DNA of 64,000 nucleotides. Source: Mycobacterium sp. 1245111.1. GTDB taxonomy: Bacteria; Actinomycetota; Actinomycetes; Mycobacteriales; Mycobacteriaceae. Position 1 is the stretch's first letter; every line of letters begins with the position of its first letter. Position numbers and translations under genes: made by a program. A model generated the notes under the pieces. It searched no databases and had not been told where the DNA came from. It worked only from the letters and a program-made list of their open reading frames with translations. Shown here in pieces: positions 14,582 through 22,832 of this stretch. Location of the stretch: assembly GCF_001673405.1 (NCBI RefSeq), contig NZ_LZLV01000093.1, positions 22,336 to 86,335 of the forward strand. The letters are read 5' to 3'.

Positions 14582-15557
14582 TCCAGATCGAGTAGCCGGC
14601 GACATCGCCGCGATCCGGGAAACGCTCGCCGGGATCGGGCTTGACGACAGCGCCCAAGGCGACGCTGCCGACGCTGTCCGCCGGGCATTGACCCAACACG
14701 GCGCCGCCCTGGATGCGATCGCTGACGCCGCCAACGCGGCCGCCAAAGCTGCCGCCGACCGTGAGCGCCTCGTCGCCCAACGCGACGTCGAAATGCCCTC
14801 CGACGAGCAGATCCGCGCCGCTCAAGAAGCTGTCATCGTCGCTGCCGCGAACGCCTCCGCCGGCGCGGGGAGCCCCGACGACGTCCGCACGGCCACCGAT
14901 CGCCTCTCTGACCTGCTCGCCCAGAAAAAGGCCGCACAAGACAAATTCGACAACGGCGAAGCCAAATCCGCAGGTGATCTGGACTCGGTAACATCCGATC
15001 TGCCCGACGGCGCAGGTTCACCACTGGGCGGAATGAGCCCGCTCAGCGCGATCCTGGGCACGCTGCAGAAACTGGAACCCACCGGTGCGCCCGCCGGCGC
15101 CCCGCAAGCCCCGGCCACGTTGGCAGGTGCCACCAGCCCTGACGGTGACCTCGCCGACATGCTCGATCAATTGCAGTCCGGTGACGACGACCCGCCAGCA
15201 CCGGGATTGACCGACCCGAGCTGGCAGCCCGGCGAGGGCCAGACCCACGTGTCGTCCGATGTCCTGCCGGCCATGCCAACCATCGCAGGAGCCCAGACAG
15301 GCGCCGACGTATCGGGCCGATCCGCCAACCCATTCACCGTGACGCCACTACCAGCCGAAGGCGGGGCCTCTGGACCCGCAGGCGGTGCGCCGATGGCACC
15401 GATGGCGCCGATGGCGCCGATGGGTGGGCGAGGCGGCGCATCAGCAAAGGGCAAGGGCGAGCGAATCATTCGAGAAGACAGTGACTTCACAGGCGGCGAC
15501 ATCGATCACGATGTCGCCACCAGCGGGGTTGTCGGCCGCGGCGAGGGGCGCCGCTAG
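14571..15557 (+). CDS. ESX-substrate-like protein, helical N-terminus and Pro/Gly-rich tail
   Basis: 328 residues. The first 130 residues are helical and Ala-rich (DAADAVRRALTQHGAALDAI, ASAGAGSPDDVRTATDRLSD) with a coiled-coil tendency; the rest is disordered, with a repeated APM stretch (about residue 275-285) and a charged end. This is the layout of large Esp-type ESX substrates, but no named family is recognised. The ATG at 14571 lies inside the previous gene's end; a start at 14499 would read through that gene in another frame and is unlikely. Confidence 0.65.
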   Translation: MPPDPDRVAGDIAAIRETLAGIGLDDSAQGDAADAVRRALTQHGAALDAIADAANAAAKAAADRERLVAQRDVEMPSDEQIRAAQEAVIVAAANASAGAGSPDDVRTATDRLSDLLAQKKAAQDKFDNGEAKSAGDLDSVTSDLPDGAGSPLGGMSPLSAILGTLQKLEPTGAPAGAPQAPATLAGATSPDGDLADMLDQLQSGDDDPPAPGLTDPSWQPGEGQTHVSSDVLPAMPTIAGAQTGADVSGRSANPFTVTPLPAEGGASGPAGGAPMAPMAPMAPMGGRGGASAKGKGERIIREDSDFTGGDIDHDVATSGVVGRGEGRR

Positions 15558-15576
15558 CAATGGGGGGAACACGACC

Positions 15577-17988
15577 ATGACACACGCGACACCAACACCG
15601 TCTCCGGTGCCGGGCAACGGCGCGGGGACAGCAACACTGAACCCTGCCGAACTCACGTCCCTACCTCCGGTCTCCGGCGGGCAGTCAGACGTGTTCGGCG
15701 ACGTCCTGCAGGCGGGCCTGGATCCCGCCGGCGCGTTCGGTAGCGCGTTCGCGCTGCACCGCGTGGTCGGCAACACCACGATCAACGACACACTGGGCCG
15801 ACTGGCCGGCCGCACACCGGAGGCGGCGGCGCCCCAGACCACGCCGCAGACGTCGCTGGACGGTTCCGCCGGCAGTCCCATGGACGACAACACGACCGTG
15901 CAAGCGCCGGCCTCCGGTCAGCCCGACCCGGCCGCGACGCCTGACCCGGCGAACACGCCTGACCCGGCTGCGACACCCGACCCGGCGACCCAGCCGGCCG
16001 TCACAACACCGGATCCGGCTGCGACGCCTGACCCGGCCACGAAGCCAACACCGGTACCGGGGGCCGCTGCTCCACCTGAGGCGAGCTCGGCGGCCGGCGA
16101 GGAAGCTGCCCGCGACGCCAAACGCAGCATGGGCCGCATCTTCGCCGAGGACGGCCTGAAAGCCGCTGCCCGCGAGGGCGGGGTCCTGGCCGCTAAACGG
16201 GGAGCCGCGCTGGGTTCACGACTGGCGGCGAGCACGTTGCTGCGCCTGGGCGCCCTGTCGGTACCGGGTTTGGGAACCGGAATCACCGTGGCGTTGTGGT
16301 TCATCGACACCGACGGCCGCAAGGCGTTCAACAACCTCATCGCCTCGGTGATCGGCGGCGGCAGCGAGGCACCTGCGATCGACGCCGCGCCGGAGCCGCC
16401 ACGCACCCACTTTCTGCCGTTGACCCACGACGGCAACCGCGACTCAGTCATCGAGAAAAAAGACCACGGGATGTACCGCACCAACACCGCCGCGTTCGGT
16501 TACAACCCCGACGACGTGTGGCCGACGGCTGACCCGGCGGTGCAGACAACCAGCGACTTCGCCGACGTCGCGCACCGCGTCAACGCTTTCAACAGCAAAC
16601 TGACACAGGTTGTCGAGGACCTGACGAACGCCTACCAGTCCGCACCCGACGAGCAGTACGTCGTGCACTCCTGGGCTAATACCAAGCCCGGTGTCGACGC
16701 GCTGGCGGAATTCCAGTCATCGCAGCTACCCGCGATCGGCACTCAGCTGATGTCGGGTGCGACCAGCGCTAACAACGCCTACCAGGCATTCCGTGACGTC
16801 AACCTCAAGAACCGTCAGGAAATCAACAACTCGACCTCAGGCCTGATCCCGTTCATGGCCAACCACGTCAACGAAGGCAACATGTCCGACTCCACGGGCG
16901 AGCTCAAGAGCGCCGTCGACGACATGGGCCGGGTGGCCTCGACGCTGGCGTCGGCGGCCGATGTCTTCACGATCAAGCCCAACCGCACCAACGCGGACAC
17001 GACGTCGTCGGTGGAGCCTGATCAGCCCACTCCGGCCGCACCACCAGCAGACCCGCTGCCCGCGCCGGCGCCGGGCGGGCCCGGCGCGCTGCCTGCGGCC
17101 GCGCCGGATCCCAACGCGGCCGACCCCGCTAAGGACCTGGCCTCACTGCTGCGCAACGGCGGGCTCCCGCAAGGCGGATTCCCTGGTGGAGGTATGCCCG
17201 GCGGCATGCCGCAGATCCCCGGTCTGGGCGGCATGCCGCAAATCCCGGGCGGCCTCGGCGGCCCCAAGGGGCTGGGGGATGACAAGCCCATCGACAAGGA
17301 CGCGCTCCAGAAAGCGATCGATGACAAGAACAAGCCCAACGACGACGCGAAGAAAGCGCCGGGAGATCCTGTGCTGCCCAACCAGGCACCGCCGATCGGC
17401 GGGCCCGCTGCGCCTGCGGACAACAAAGGTCAACCAGCTGAGGCCACCCCAGCGGGCAACCCGGCGTCCAACACCACCGACATCGGTGGCCGCAAGTGGA
17501 CGTTCGACAACCCCAAGCTGGCGGCCCTGGCGCACAACCTCACCGGCACCGACGGCGCCGGGCACAAGAGCGTGGCGCAAGCCGCCTCAGAAGCAGGCTT
17601 CAAGCTGCCCCCGCCTGGACAGGACGTCGGCGAAAACGTGCCCGTCGACCAGATCAAACCCGGTGACGTGATCATGGGCTCGAACAACCACAACGGCGTC
17701 TTCCTCGGCGTCGTTGACGGACAAGCGATGGCGCTGACCGAGTCCGGCGAGGTCAAACCCCTCTCCGAGGTGGCCCAGTTCGACGGCCCCCACCAAGGGT
17801 TCTTCCGCCTGGCCGACGACGGGGCACCACCGGCCGGGGCCGCGCCCGTTCAGACCGCATCCGTCGCCGCACCGGCACCGCCGCCGCCGATTGCACCGGC
17901 ACCAGCTGCCGCCGAGCCGGGCGTTCTACCCGGCCAAAACACCGGCACACCCGGACTCAACCCCGGCCAGGTGCCGCCCAACAACTGA
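15577..17988 (+). CDS. Large Pro/Ala-rich Esp-like protein with NlpC/P60-like C-terminal segment
   Basis: 803 residues; GGGGGG precedes the ATG at 15577. Residues 1-165 are disordered with six or so DPA(A/T)TP repeats. Residues about 180-470 are helical with a hydrophobic hairpin (ALSVPGLGTGITVALWFI), reminiscent of Esp proteins. A second disordered segment is Gly/Pro/Met-rich. Residues about 635-750 (KSVAQAASEAGF, VPVDQIKPGDVIMG, HNGVFLGVVDGQAMAL) follow the second half of the NlpC/P60 fold, but the catalytic cysteine position appears to be alanine, so it may bind rather than cut peptidoglycan. Neighbouring transglycosylase supports a cell-wall role in transfer. Confidence 0.6.
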   Translation: MTHATPTPSPVPGNGAGTATLNPAELTSLPPVSGGQSDVFGDVLQAGLDPAGAFGSAFALHRVVGNTTINDTLGRLAGRTPEAAAPQTTPQTSLDGSAGSPMDDNTTVQAPASGQPDPAATPDPANTPDPAATPDPATQPAVTTPDPAATPDPATKPTPVPGAAAPPEASSAAGEEAARDAKRSMGRIFAEDGLKAAAREGGVLAAKRGAALGSRLAASTLLRLGALSVPGLGTGITVALWFIDTDGRKAFNNLIASVIGGGSEAPAIDAAPEPPRTHFLPLTHDGNRDSVIEKKDHGMYRTNTAAFGYNPDDVWPTADPAVQTTSDFADVAHRVNAFNSKLTQVVEDLTNAYQSAPDEQYVVHSWANTKPGVDALAEFQSSQLPAIGTQLMSGATSANNAYQAFRDVNLKNRQEINNSTSGLIPFMANHVNEGNMSDSTGELKSAVDDMGRVASTLASAADVFTIKPNRTNADTTSSVEPDQPTPAAPPADPLPAPAPGGPGALPAAAPDPNAADPAKDLASLLRNGGLPQGGFPGGGMPGGMPQIPGLGGMPQIPGGLGGPKGLGDDKPIDKDALQKAIDDKNKPNDDAKKAPGDPVLPNQAPPIGGPAAPADNKGQPAEATPAGNPASNTTDIGGRKWTFDNPKLAALAHNLTGTDGAGHKSVAQAASEAGFKLPPPGQDVGENVPVDQIKPGDVIMGSNNHNGVFLGVVDGQAMALTESGEVKPLSEVAQFDGPHQGFFRLADDGAPPAGAAPVQTASVAAPAPPPPIAPAPAAAEPGVLPGQNTGTPGLNPGQVPPNN

Positions 17989-18025
17989 CGCAGCCCGCAG
18001 CTGCCATGCGTAAAAGGACCCCGCG

Positions 18026-19039
18026 ATGACCGACACCGCCGGCGACATCGCCGTCGACCAACCAACCGCGCAGCAGACCTACACCTCCAGCCAGGAGGCG
18101 CTGCGCGGCCACCGAGACGGCATCCCCGACCCCGACCACCACGGGCTCGAAGATCCGACCATCAGCAAGGCGCTGCACGACCACAACGACAAAACCAAAG
18201 ACAACATCGACGCCACCGATAAGTCTCTCGATCATGGAAAAGACGCTGCAGCAGGGCTTTCCGACACCGACGCCGCCAGCGCCGAGCGCACCAACCGCGA
18301 CGCCGATCCCGGGGGAGTGAGCGCACTGCGCGACGCCCTGTCGAAACCGGCCGGGCCCGCCAGCCCGTTCACATCCGGCGCGCCCACGATGGCTGCCCCC
18401 GAACCCATGCCCATGCCCGCACCACCGGCCATGCCTGCCATGCCGTCACCGCCACAGATGTCGATGCCTGCCCCCGCCCCCGGCGTCTTCAACGTCGCCC
18501 CCGCGGCCCTGGCCAAACTTCTCGCCGGCGCCGACAGCTCCGGCACTCCCAACGCCTCCACGGCCGCCGCCCGCGCCCCAGGAGGCCGTCAGCCACTCCA
18601 CGACAGTCAAATCGCCTTCCATCCAACCGGTTTGACGTTAAACAAGTCGCAAGTCGCCGGCCTGATCGACCGGTGTCTGGACAACAACGGGATCAGCACA
18701 GACCCGCAAGTCAGGGCGACGTGGCGAGACATCCTGACCAATCAGTGGTTCCACGAGAGCAGCTTCGACCCCGATGCGGTCAACCGTGACGCCGGCAACA
18801 CCGGAGCCGCCCGCAGCGACGGCGCCGCCGGCGACGCCGCCCGCGGTATCGCGCAGTGCAAACCCGGCACCTTCGCCACTTACCACGTGGGCGGCACCTC
18901 AAATAACATGTTCGACCCCGAGGCCAGCGGCTCCGCCGGCGTGGCTTACATGATGGCCGAATACAAGATCTCGCCTGATGGCGCCGGACTTCAACGATTC
19001 CACGAAGCCCGCCGCGCCGCGGGCTACGGAGCCTACTGA
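18026..19039 (+). CDS. Lytic transglycosylase (SLT-type) with Esp-like N-terminus
   Basis: 337 residues. The C-terminal 140 residues form a soluble-lytic-transglycosylase domain: catalytic Glu at residue 244 in WFHESSFDPDAVN, then ARGIAQCKPGTFATYHVGG and MFDPEASGSAGVAYMMAEYK, the family's G-I-A-Q and Y patterns. There is no classical signal peptide; the first 170 residues are helical then Pro/Met-rich, suggesting export through ESX. Conjugation systems regularly need such an enzyme to open peptidoglycan for the channel, here coupled to T7SS substrate genes. Confidence 0.88.
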   Translation: MTDTAGDIAVDQPTAQQTYTSSQEALRGHRDGIPDPDHHGLEDPTISKALHDHNDKTKDNIDATDKSLDHGKDAAAGLSDTDAASAERTNRDADPGGVSALRDALSKPAGPASPFTSGAPTMAAPEPMPMPAPPAMPAMPSPPQMSMPAPAPGVFNVAPAALAKLLAGADSSGTPNASTAAARAPGGRQPLHDSQIAFHPTGLTLNKSQVAGLIDRCLDNNGISTDPQVRATWRDILTNQWFHESSFDPDAVNRDAGNTGAARSDGAAGDAARGIAQCKPGTFATYHVGGTSNNMFDPEASGSAGVAYMMAEYKISPDGAGLQRFHEARRAAGYGAY

Positions 19040-19104
19040 CCTGAGCGGCCGCAACATACAACCCCGTCCACCCACCAACCACGAAATTACCTGGGAGCCA
19101 ACTG

Positions 19105-19881
19105 ATGCCGACCGCGAACTACAACTGGCGAGCACCCAAACCGTTCAACTGGCGCCGCGTAACAGTCCCCGTGACGATCGTGGCCCTGATCGCCGTCACC
19201 GCCCTAGTGACCGCGTTCCTGACCCGCCCGGACCCGCCGGCAACCCCAGCCCCGCAAGCCGTGCCGACCGCCCGCGCGCTCACGCCGCTTGAGACCACGG
19301 CGATCAATTCGCTGCTCGGTCTGCAGCGCACCGGCGCTCACCGCTCCGCTGGCACCATCACCGTCAACGGCCACAAGTTCGGCGTACAAACCGCGTTCAC
19401 CGACGACGACGCCGCCGGCTCCGGCACGATCACCGCCGGGCATACCCGCGGCGACGCCCTCCTTGATCACGGCGTCGTCTTCATCCGCGGCGACGACGAG
19501 TTCCTGGCAGCCCTGGGCATCTCAGGGCCCGTCCCGTCCCCGCCCTACTGGGTAGTGGCCGGAGATCTCCTGCAAGGCAAGCTCTTCTACTCACCTACCA
19601 CCTGGACCGCAGCCCTGCTGCCCACACCGGCCGCGACAATCGACGGCAACACCTACACCGTCGGCGCCAACTCCGCGACCCTCAACAACGGAAAAGACAT
19701 CTCGCACTACAACATCAACGGTGTCAGCGTTGACATCACACCCGGGACAGCCGCCGAGATCACCGCCACCGCAGTCCAATTAGGCGCAGGGCACGGCCCC
19801 GGGGCGGTGCCGACCAGATCGGCGTCAGGCTCGTGGCAGCTTCCGCCCGGACCCCCGCCGCCAGCACCACCCACCCCATAG
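19105..19881 (+). CDS. Single-pass membrane protein with extracytoplasmic domain
   Basis: 258 residues. A basic N-terminus is followed by one membrane helix at about residues 17-38 (VTVPVTIVALIAVTALVTAF), then an external beta-rich domain (GTITVNGHKFGVQTAFTDDD, TYTVGANSATLNNGKDISHY) and a proline-rich end. It resembles a membrane-anchored accessory protein but I cannot name the family. It closes the substrate-like gene group, 65 bases after the transglycosylase. Confidence 0.7.
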   Translation: MPTANYNWRAPKPFNWRRVTVPVTIVALIAVTALVTAFLTRPDPPATPAPQAVPTARALTPLETTAINSLLGLQRTGAHRSAGTITVNGHKFGVQTAFTDDDAAGSGTITAGHTRGDALLDHGVVFIRGDDEFLAALGISGPVPSPPYWVVAGDLLQGKLFYSPTTWTAALLPTPAATIDGNTYTVGANSATLNNGKDISHYNINGVSVDITPGTAAEITATAVQLGAGHGPGAVPTRSASGSWQLPPGPPPPAPPTP

Positions 19882-20258
19882 CCCCAAGCACGTATAGCAC
19901 GCATAGGGCCGCGTGCATCGCAAGCATGATGAGTCGTGAGTTCACGCCGAAGGCGGCCGCCTTCGACCAGGCCGACACCTACATCGACACCGCCGGCACA
20001 ATCACTCACACGGTCGTCCGCGCGTCGAATCACATTCTTGGAGAAGCCGTCTTAGCCCTGCTGCCCGCGGTCCTGACCCTGCTCGTCAAGGTGACCAGTG
20101 ACTTGCTCGATCACCGAAAGTGTGTGAACCCTCAGCCGCGCCCTGGCGGCCCACACGCCCACGCTGTGGCAACAACACGCGCTGCGCGGGCTCGCGCCAG
20201 GCGCCCGCGTTGCGGTGCGCCAGCAGGGCAGCTGAGGGCGCAGAATCCCGCGGCGGCA
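19882..20258. other. Intergenic region between convergent genes
   Basis: 377 bases. It has a TATAGCA-family site (GTATAGCA at 19892-19899, followed by GCATCGCAAGC). An open frame from 19926 starts well (MSREFTPKAAAFDQADTYID) with G/C-ending codons for some 60 codons, but runs on for 900 bases antisense to tcpC with no stop, so it may be a gene remnant. No terminator was identified. Confidence 0.35.
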
Positions 20259-21158
20259 CTACTTGTAGGAAACCGAGCCGAAGTGCACCGGCTCGTCGAA
20301 ACCGTCGACGAGCCACTGCTTGTTGTTGCTCAGCGTCAGTCGCAGCGGCACGTCGATCGTGCTGAACGTGTCGGTACTGACCGACGCCTTCGCCGTTGCC
20401 AGGACATGAACGGTGGTGCCGGGCTTGGCCGACGCGGTGTCCTCCGATCCTTTGGCCGCGTTGATGGCGGTCAGCGAAACCCCTGTGTAGGGAGAGGTTT
20501 TCACCGCGGAATCAGTGAACTGCGAGGACACATAACTGCCCAGCGAGCCCGCGCTGTTGGCCGTGTAGAACGCGGTCAGAAACGACCCGACCTGAGTTCC
20601 CAGCGGGCTGTTCACGCCGATTCCGTCGGTGTAATAGGCCCCGATCTGCACGGCGCGCGCGTTGTTGTTGACTGGCCGCGGCCACATCAACGCCTTGTAT
20701 GTTCCGCCTGCTTCAAGGAACGTGACGTGGAAATAGCTGCGGGTGCTGCCGTTGGAACCGGGCGGAATCACAGTGGCCGCCAACGTCAAACCCCACTCGG
20801 TTTCCTTGCCTGCACTCGTGCGGGTGACTGGTGGAACAGCATTGATGTCGAGCACCGTGAACGGGTCGGCACTGAGTTGCGGCTGGCCGGGCATCGCTGC
20901 CATCGCGGCCAGTTTCTCTGCCTCGTGCGCGCCGCCGGCCAGCCACACCAACAAGAAATTGTGGGCGAAAAACTCCGCGCCGACATAGCCGTTGATCTCG
21001 TTGAGAACGTTGACGGGACGCTGTGATGTCTCGATCCGGATCAACCAAAACGACAGCGCAATCACCGCCACAATCGCGGTCCACGCGGCCGCTGCGGTGG
21101 CCAAAAAAAGACGTCGTGTCGCGCTTGCGGTCAGCTGAATTTCGGGCTTCGACGGCAT
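20259..21158 (-). CDS. tcpC: TcpC-like conjugation protein (VirB8-type)
   Basis: 299 residues. A short cytoplasmic start, one membrane helix at about residues 20-42 (LATAAAAWTAIVAVIALSFW), then a periplasm-side region with two NTF2-like units (NEINGYVGAEFFAHNFLLVW ... and TVHVLATAKASVSTDTFSTI ... VDGFDEPVHFGSV). This matches TcpC, the VirB8-like scaffold of Gram-positive type IV transfer systems, also present on T4SS+T7SS mycobacterial plasmids. It lies apart from the virB2-6 genes and on the opposite strand. GGAAAG precedes the ATG at 21158; an earlier start at 21188 is possible. Confidence 0.8.
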   Translation of the reverse strand: MPSKPEIQLTASATRRLFLATAAAAWTAIVAVIALSFWLIRIETSQRPVNVLNEINGYVGAEFFAHNFLLVWLAGGAHEAEKLAAMAAMPGQPQLSADPFTVLDINAVPPVTRTSAGKETEWGLTLAATVIPPGSNGSTRSYFHVTFLEAGGTYKALMWPRPVNNNARAVQIGAYYTDGIGVNSPLGTQVGSFLTAFYTANSAGSLGSYVSSQFTDSAVKTSPYTGVSLTAINAAKGSEDTASAKPGTTVHVLATAKASVSTDTFSTIDVPLRLTLSNNKQWLVDGFDEPVHFGSVSYK

Positions 21159-21242
21159 GATGAAGGTGTCTTTCCACGCGGTGGGCAACTCGCCGCAAGC
21201 ATAAACTTCAGTTTAAGAATCGGAGCGGAGGCGCCAACCGAC

Positions 21243-22505
21243 ATGACGGAAAAATACGGCGCGATCCTCGATCCGGCGAACTTCGGCCAGAACCAAAAAC
21301 AGCGCATCCACGCGCTGGTCGATGAGTTCCTCACCGACGACACCATGTCCCCGAACGCGGAACTGGCCGCAATGAATTCGCTGCTCAACGAGGTCCTCCC
21401 GCCCCCGGCGGCACCGGTGCCGGCGCCGCGGCCCCATGTCGATGCCCCGCTGGACGACTGGGCGCGCGACGATCAGCCCGCACCACGCACACCGTCCCCC
21501 CCTGACCAACCGGCAGCGGCGCCGTGGGGCGCGCACTCGCCAACCACCGGCGGCGGCGGCGGCAAAGTCGCCGACGTCTTCACCCCCGCAGCGCCTGCCG
21601 ACACCGACGACCTGTACGCCGACAACGACGACGACTACGAGGACCGCTACGCGTTGTGGTCCCCGCCGAAGCCGGCGACGGTCGTCGTTCCCGACGATGT
21701 CGCCGACATCGAACCCGTCCATGACCAACCCCCGGCCACACCACCTGAGCCGGCCACCGATCCCATCCCGCTGCCCGGCTCAATGGCGCCCGCGACTGCC
21801 CGCCGGCTGCTGGCCTCGGCGTCGCAGCGATGGAAGACCGCGCCGAGCTGGCTGCGCATCGCCACCCCGGCCGCCGCCGGCATGGCCATCGCACTGGTCG
21901 CCGCGCTGGCGCTGACCGGCCACCACGACACCACACCTATCGATGGGCCCCGCCCCACCGCCGAAGCGCCAGCCACCACCGCGCTCAGCCCGGCAGCAGC
22001 CCCGCTGATGCCCTCCGACGTCAAATCGGAATGCCCCGCGGGCAGCTCGCCGAACCCGGGCCTGATCTTCGGAAGCGACAAGAGCCAGGCCTGGATCTGC
22101 ACCCGCGTGTACGGCGTCGACAGCGGCGTCCTGACGATCTCCTTCAACCAGCCCGTCATCGTCTCCTCGATCACGGTCGTCGCCGGCTTCGACTACGTCG
22201 AACCCAGCGGCGCCGACCACTGGAACGAGCACCGGGTCGTCACCCAAATCCTGTGGCGCTTCCCGGGACAGATCGTCCAGAAAATCAATCCCACCCGGGG
22301 AGGGGCGACACTCACGTTGCCCAACATCGCCACTCAGGTGATCACCGCGACCATTCAGAAAACCCAACGCCCGCCCGCGGTCCCCAACAAAGACGGCGGC
22401 CTGATACCAGGAATCCTGGGCGGCCCCGACGCCACAAAGGTCGACCAATCCTTCGCGATCGGCCACATCACCATCGTGGGCCGACCCGCCGGCGGAGCCA
22501 CGTAA
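21243..22505 (+). CDS. Membrane protein with discoidin/galactose-binding-like extracytoplasmic domain
   Basis: 420 residues. A Pro/Asp-rich cytoplasmic part (1-190) with an acidic stretch DDLYADNDDDYEDR; one membrane helix at about 208-227 (ATPAAAGMAIALVAALALTG); then an external domain of about 150 residues with two cysteines (KSECPAG, AWICTR) and a beta-sandwich pattern (VLTISFNQPVIVSSITVVAG, HRVVTQILWRFPG), similar to the NADase-type/discoidin domains found in actinobacterial membrane proteins. It precedes eccA and probably is a surface accessory of the transfer apparatus. Confidence 0.65.
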   Translation: MTEKYGAILDPANFGQNQKQRIHALVDEFLTDDTMSPNAELAAMNSLLNEVLPPPAAPVPAPRPHVDAPLDDWARDDQPAPRTPSPPDQPAAAPWGAHSPTTGGGGGKVADVFTPAAPADTDDLYADNDDDYEDRYALWSPPKPATVVVPDDVADIEPVHDQPPATPPEPATDPIPLPGSMAPATARRLLASASQRWKTAPSWLRIATPAAAGMAIALVAALALTGHHDTTPIDGPRPTAEAPATTALSPAAAPLMPSDVKSECPAGSSPNPGLIFGSDKSQAWICTRVYGVDSGVLTISFNQPVIVSSITVVAGFDYVEPSGADHWNEHRVVTQILWRFPGQIVQKINPTRGGATLTLPNIATQVITATIQKTQRPPAVPNKDGGLIPGILGGPDATKVDQSFAIGHITIVGRPAGGAT

Positions 22506-22508
22506 GCC

Positions 22509-22670
22509 ATGACCCCAAACGAGATTGCAGTGCCACCGAACGACGCTCGCCGCATCCACGAGGAGCAACGGCCTAAAAACGCTGGAGTCCACGCGGACCA
22601 AAATCGCAAGCACGCAACACGATCCAATCGCCGCGCCGACAAACAGGCTCTACGGAAGGAACAGCGCTGA
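22509..22670 (+). CDS. Mini-gene, 53 aa, basic peptide
   Basis: MTPNEIAVPPNDARRIHEEQ begins an arginine- and lysine-rich 53-residue peptide ending KQALRKEQR. It starts four bases after the preceding stop and its TGA overlaps the next ATG by one base (TGATG). Strongly basic; possibly a translational linker between the membrane protein and the following genes, or a nucleic-acid-binding peptide. Confidence 0.45.
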   Translation: MTPNEIAVPPNDARRIHEEQRPKNAGVHADQNRKHATRSNRRADKQALRKEQR

Positions 22671-22774
22671 TGGGCGCCACGGCCCGTGTTCAACGCATCG
22701 TCAACACCTATCAGCAGCTGCACAGCCCGAACTACCAGTTGTGTACCCGAACCGACATCGCCGATATTCGCTAG
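22670..22774 (+). CDS. Mini-gene, 34 aa
   Basis: A 34-residue reading frame (MGATARVQRIVNTYQQLHSP ...) coupled by TGATG to the previous mini-gene and preceded by GGAAGGA at a good distance, one of the better ribosome sites here. It ends 58 bases before eccA. No similarity recognised. Confidence 0.45.
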   Translation: MGATARVQRIVNTYQQLHSPNYQLCTRTDIADIR

Positions 22775-22832
22775 CCGCAGACTTCCACGCTCAGCGACCG
22801 ACAAGACCATTACCCCGGGGGAATTCACAAAC

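Noticed and set aside
19926..21026. Plus-strand frame beginning MSREFTPKAAAFDQADTYID
   Set aside because: Most of it is antisense to tcpC and loses gene-like codon use; at best the first 60 codons are a remnant.
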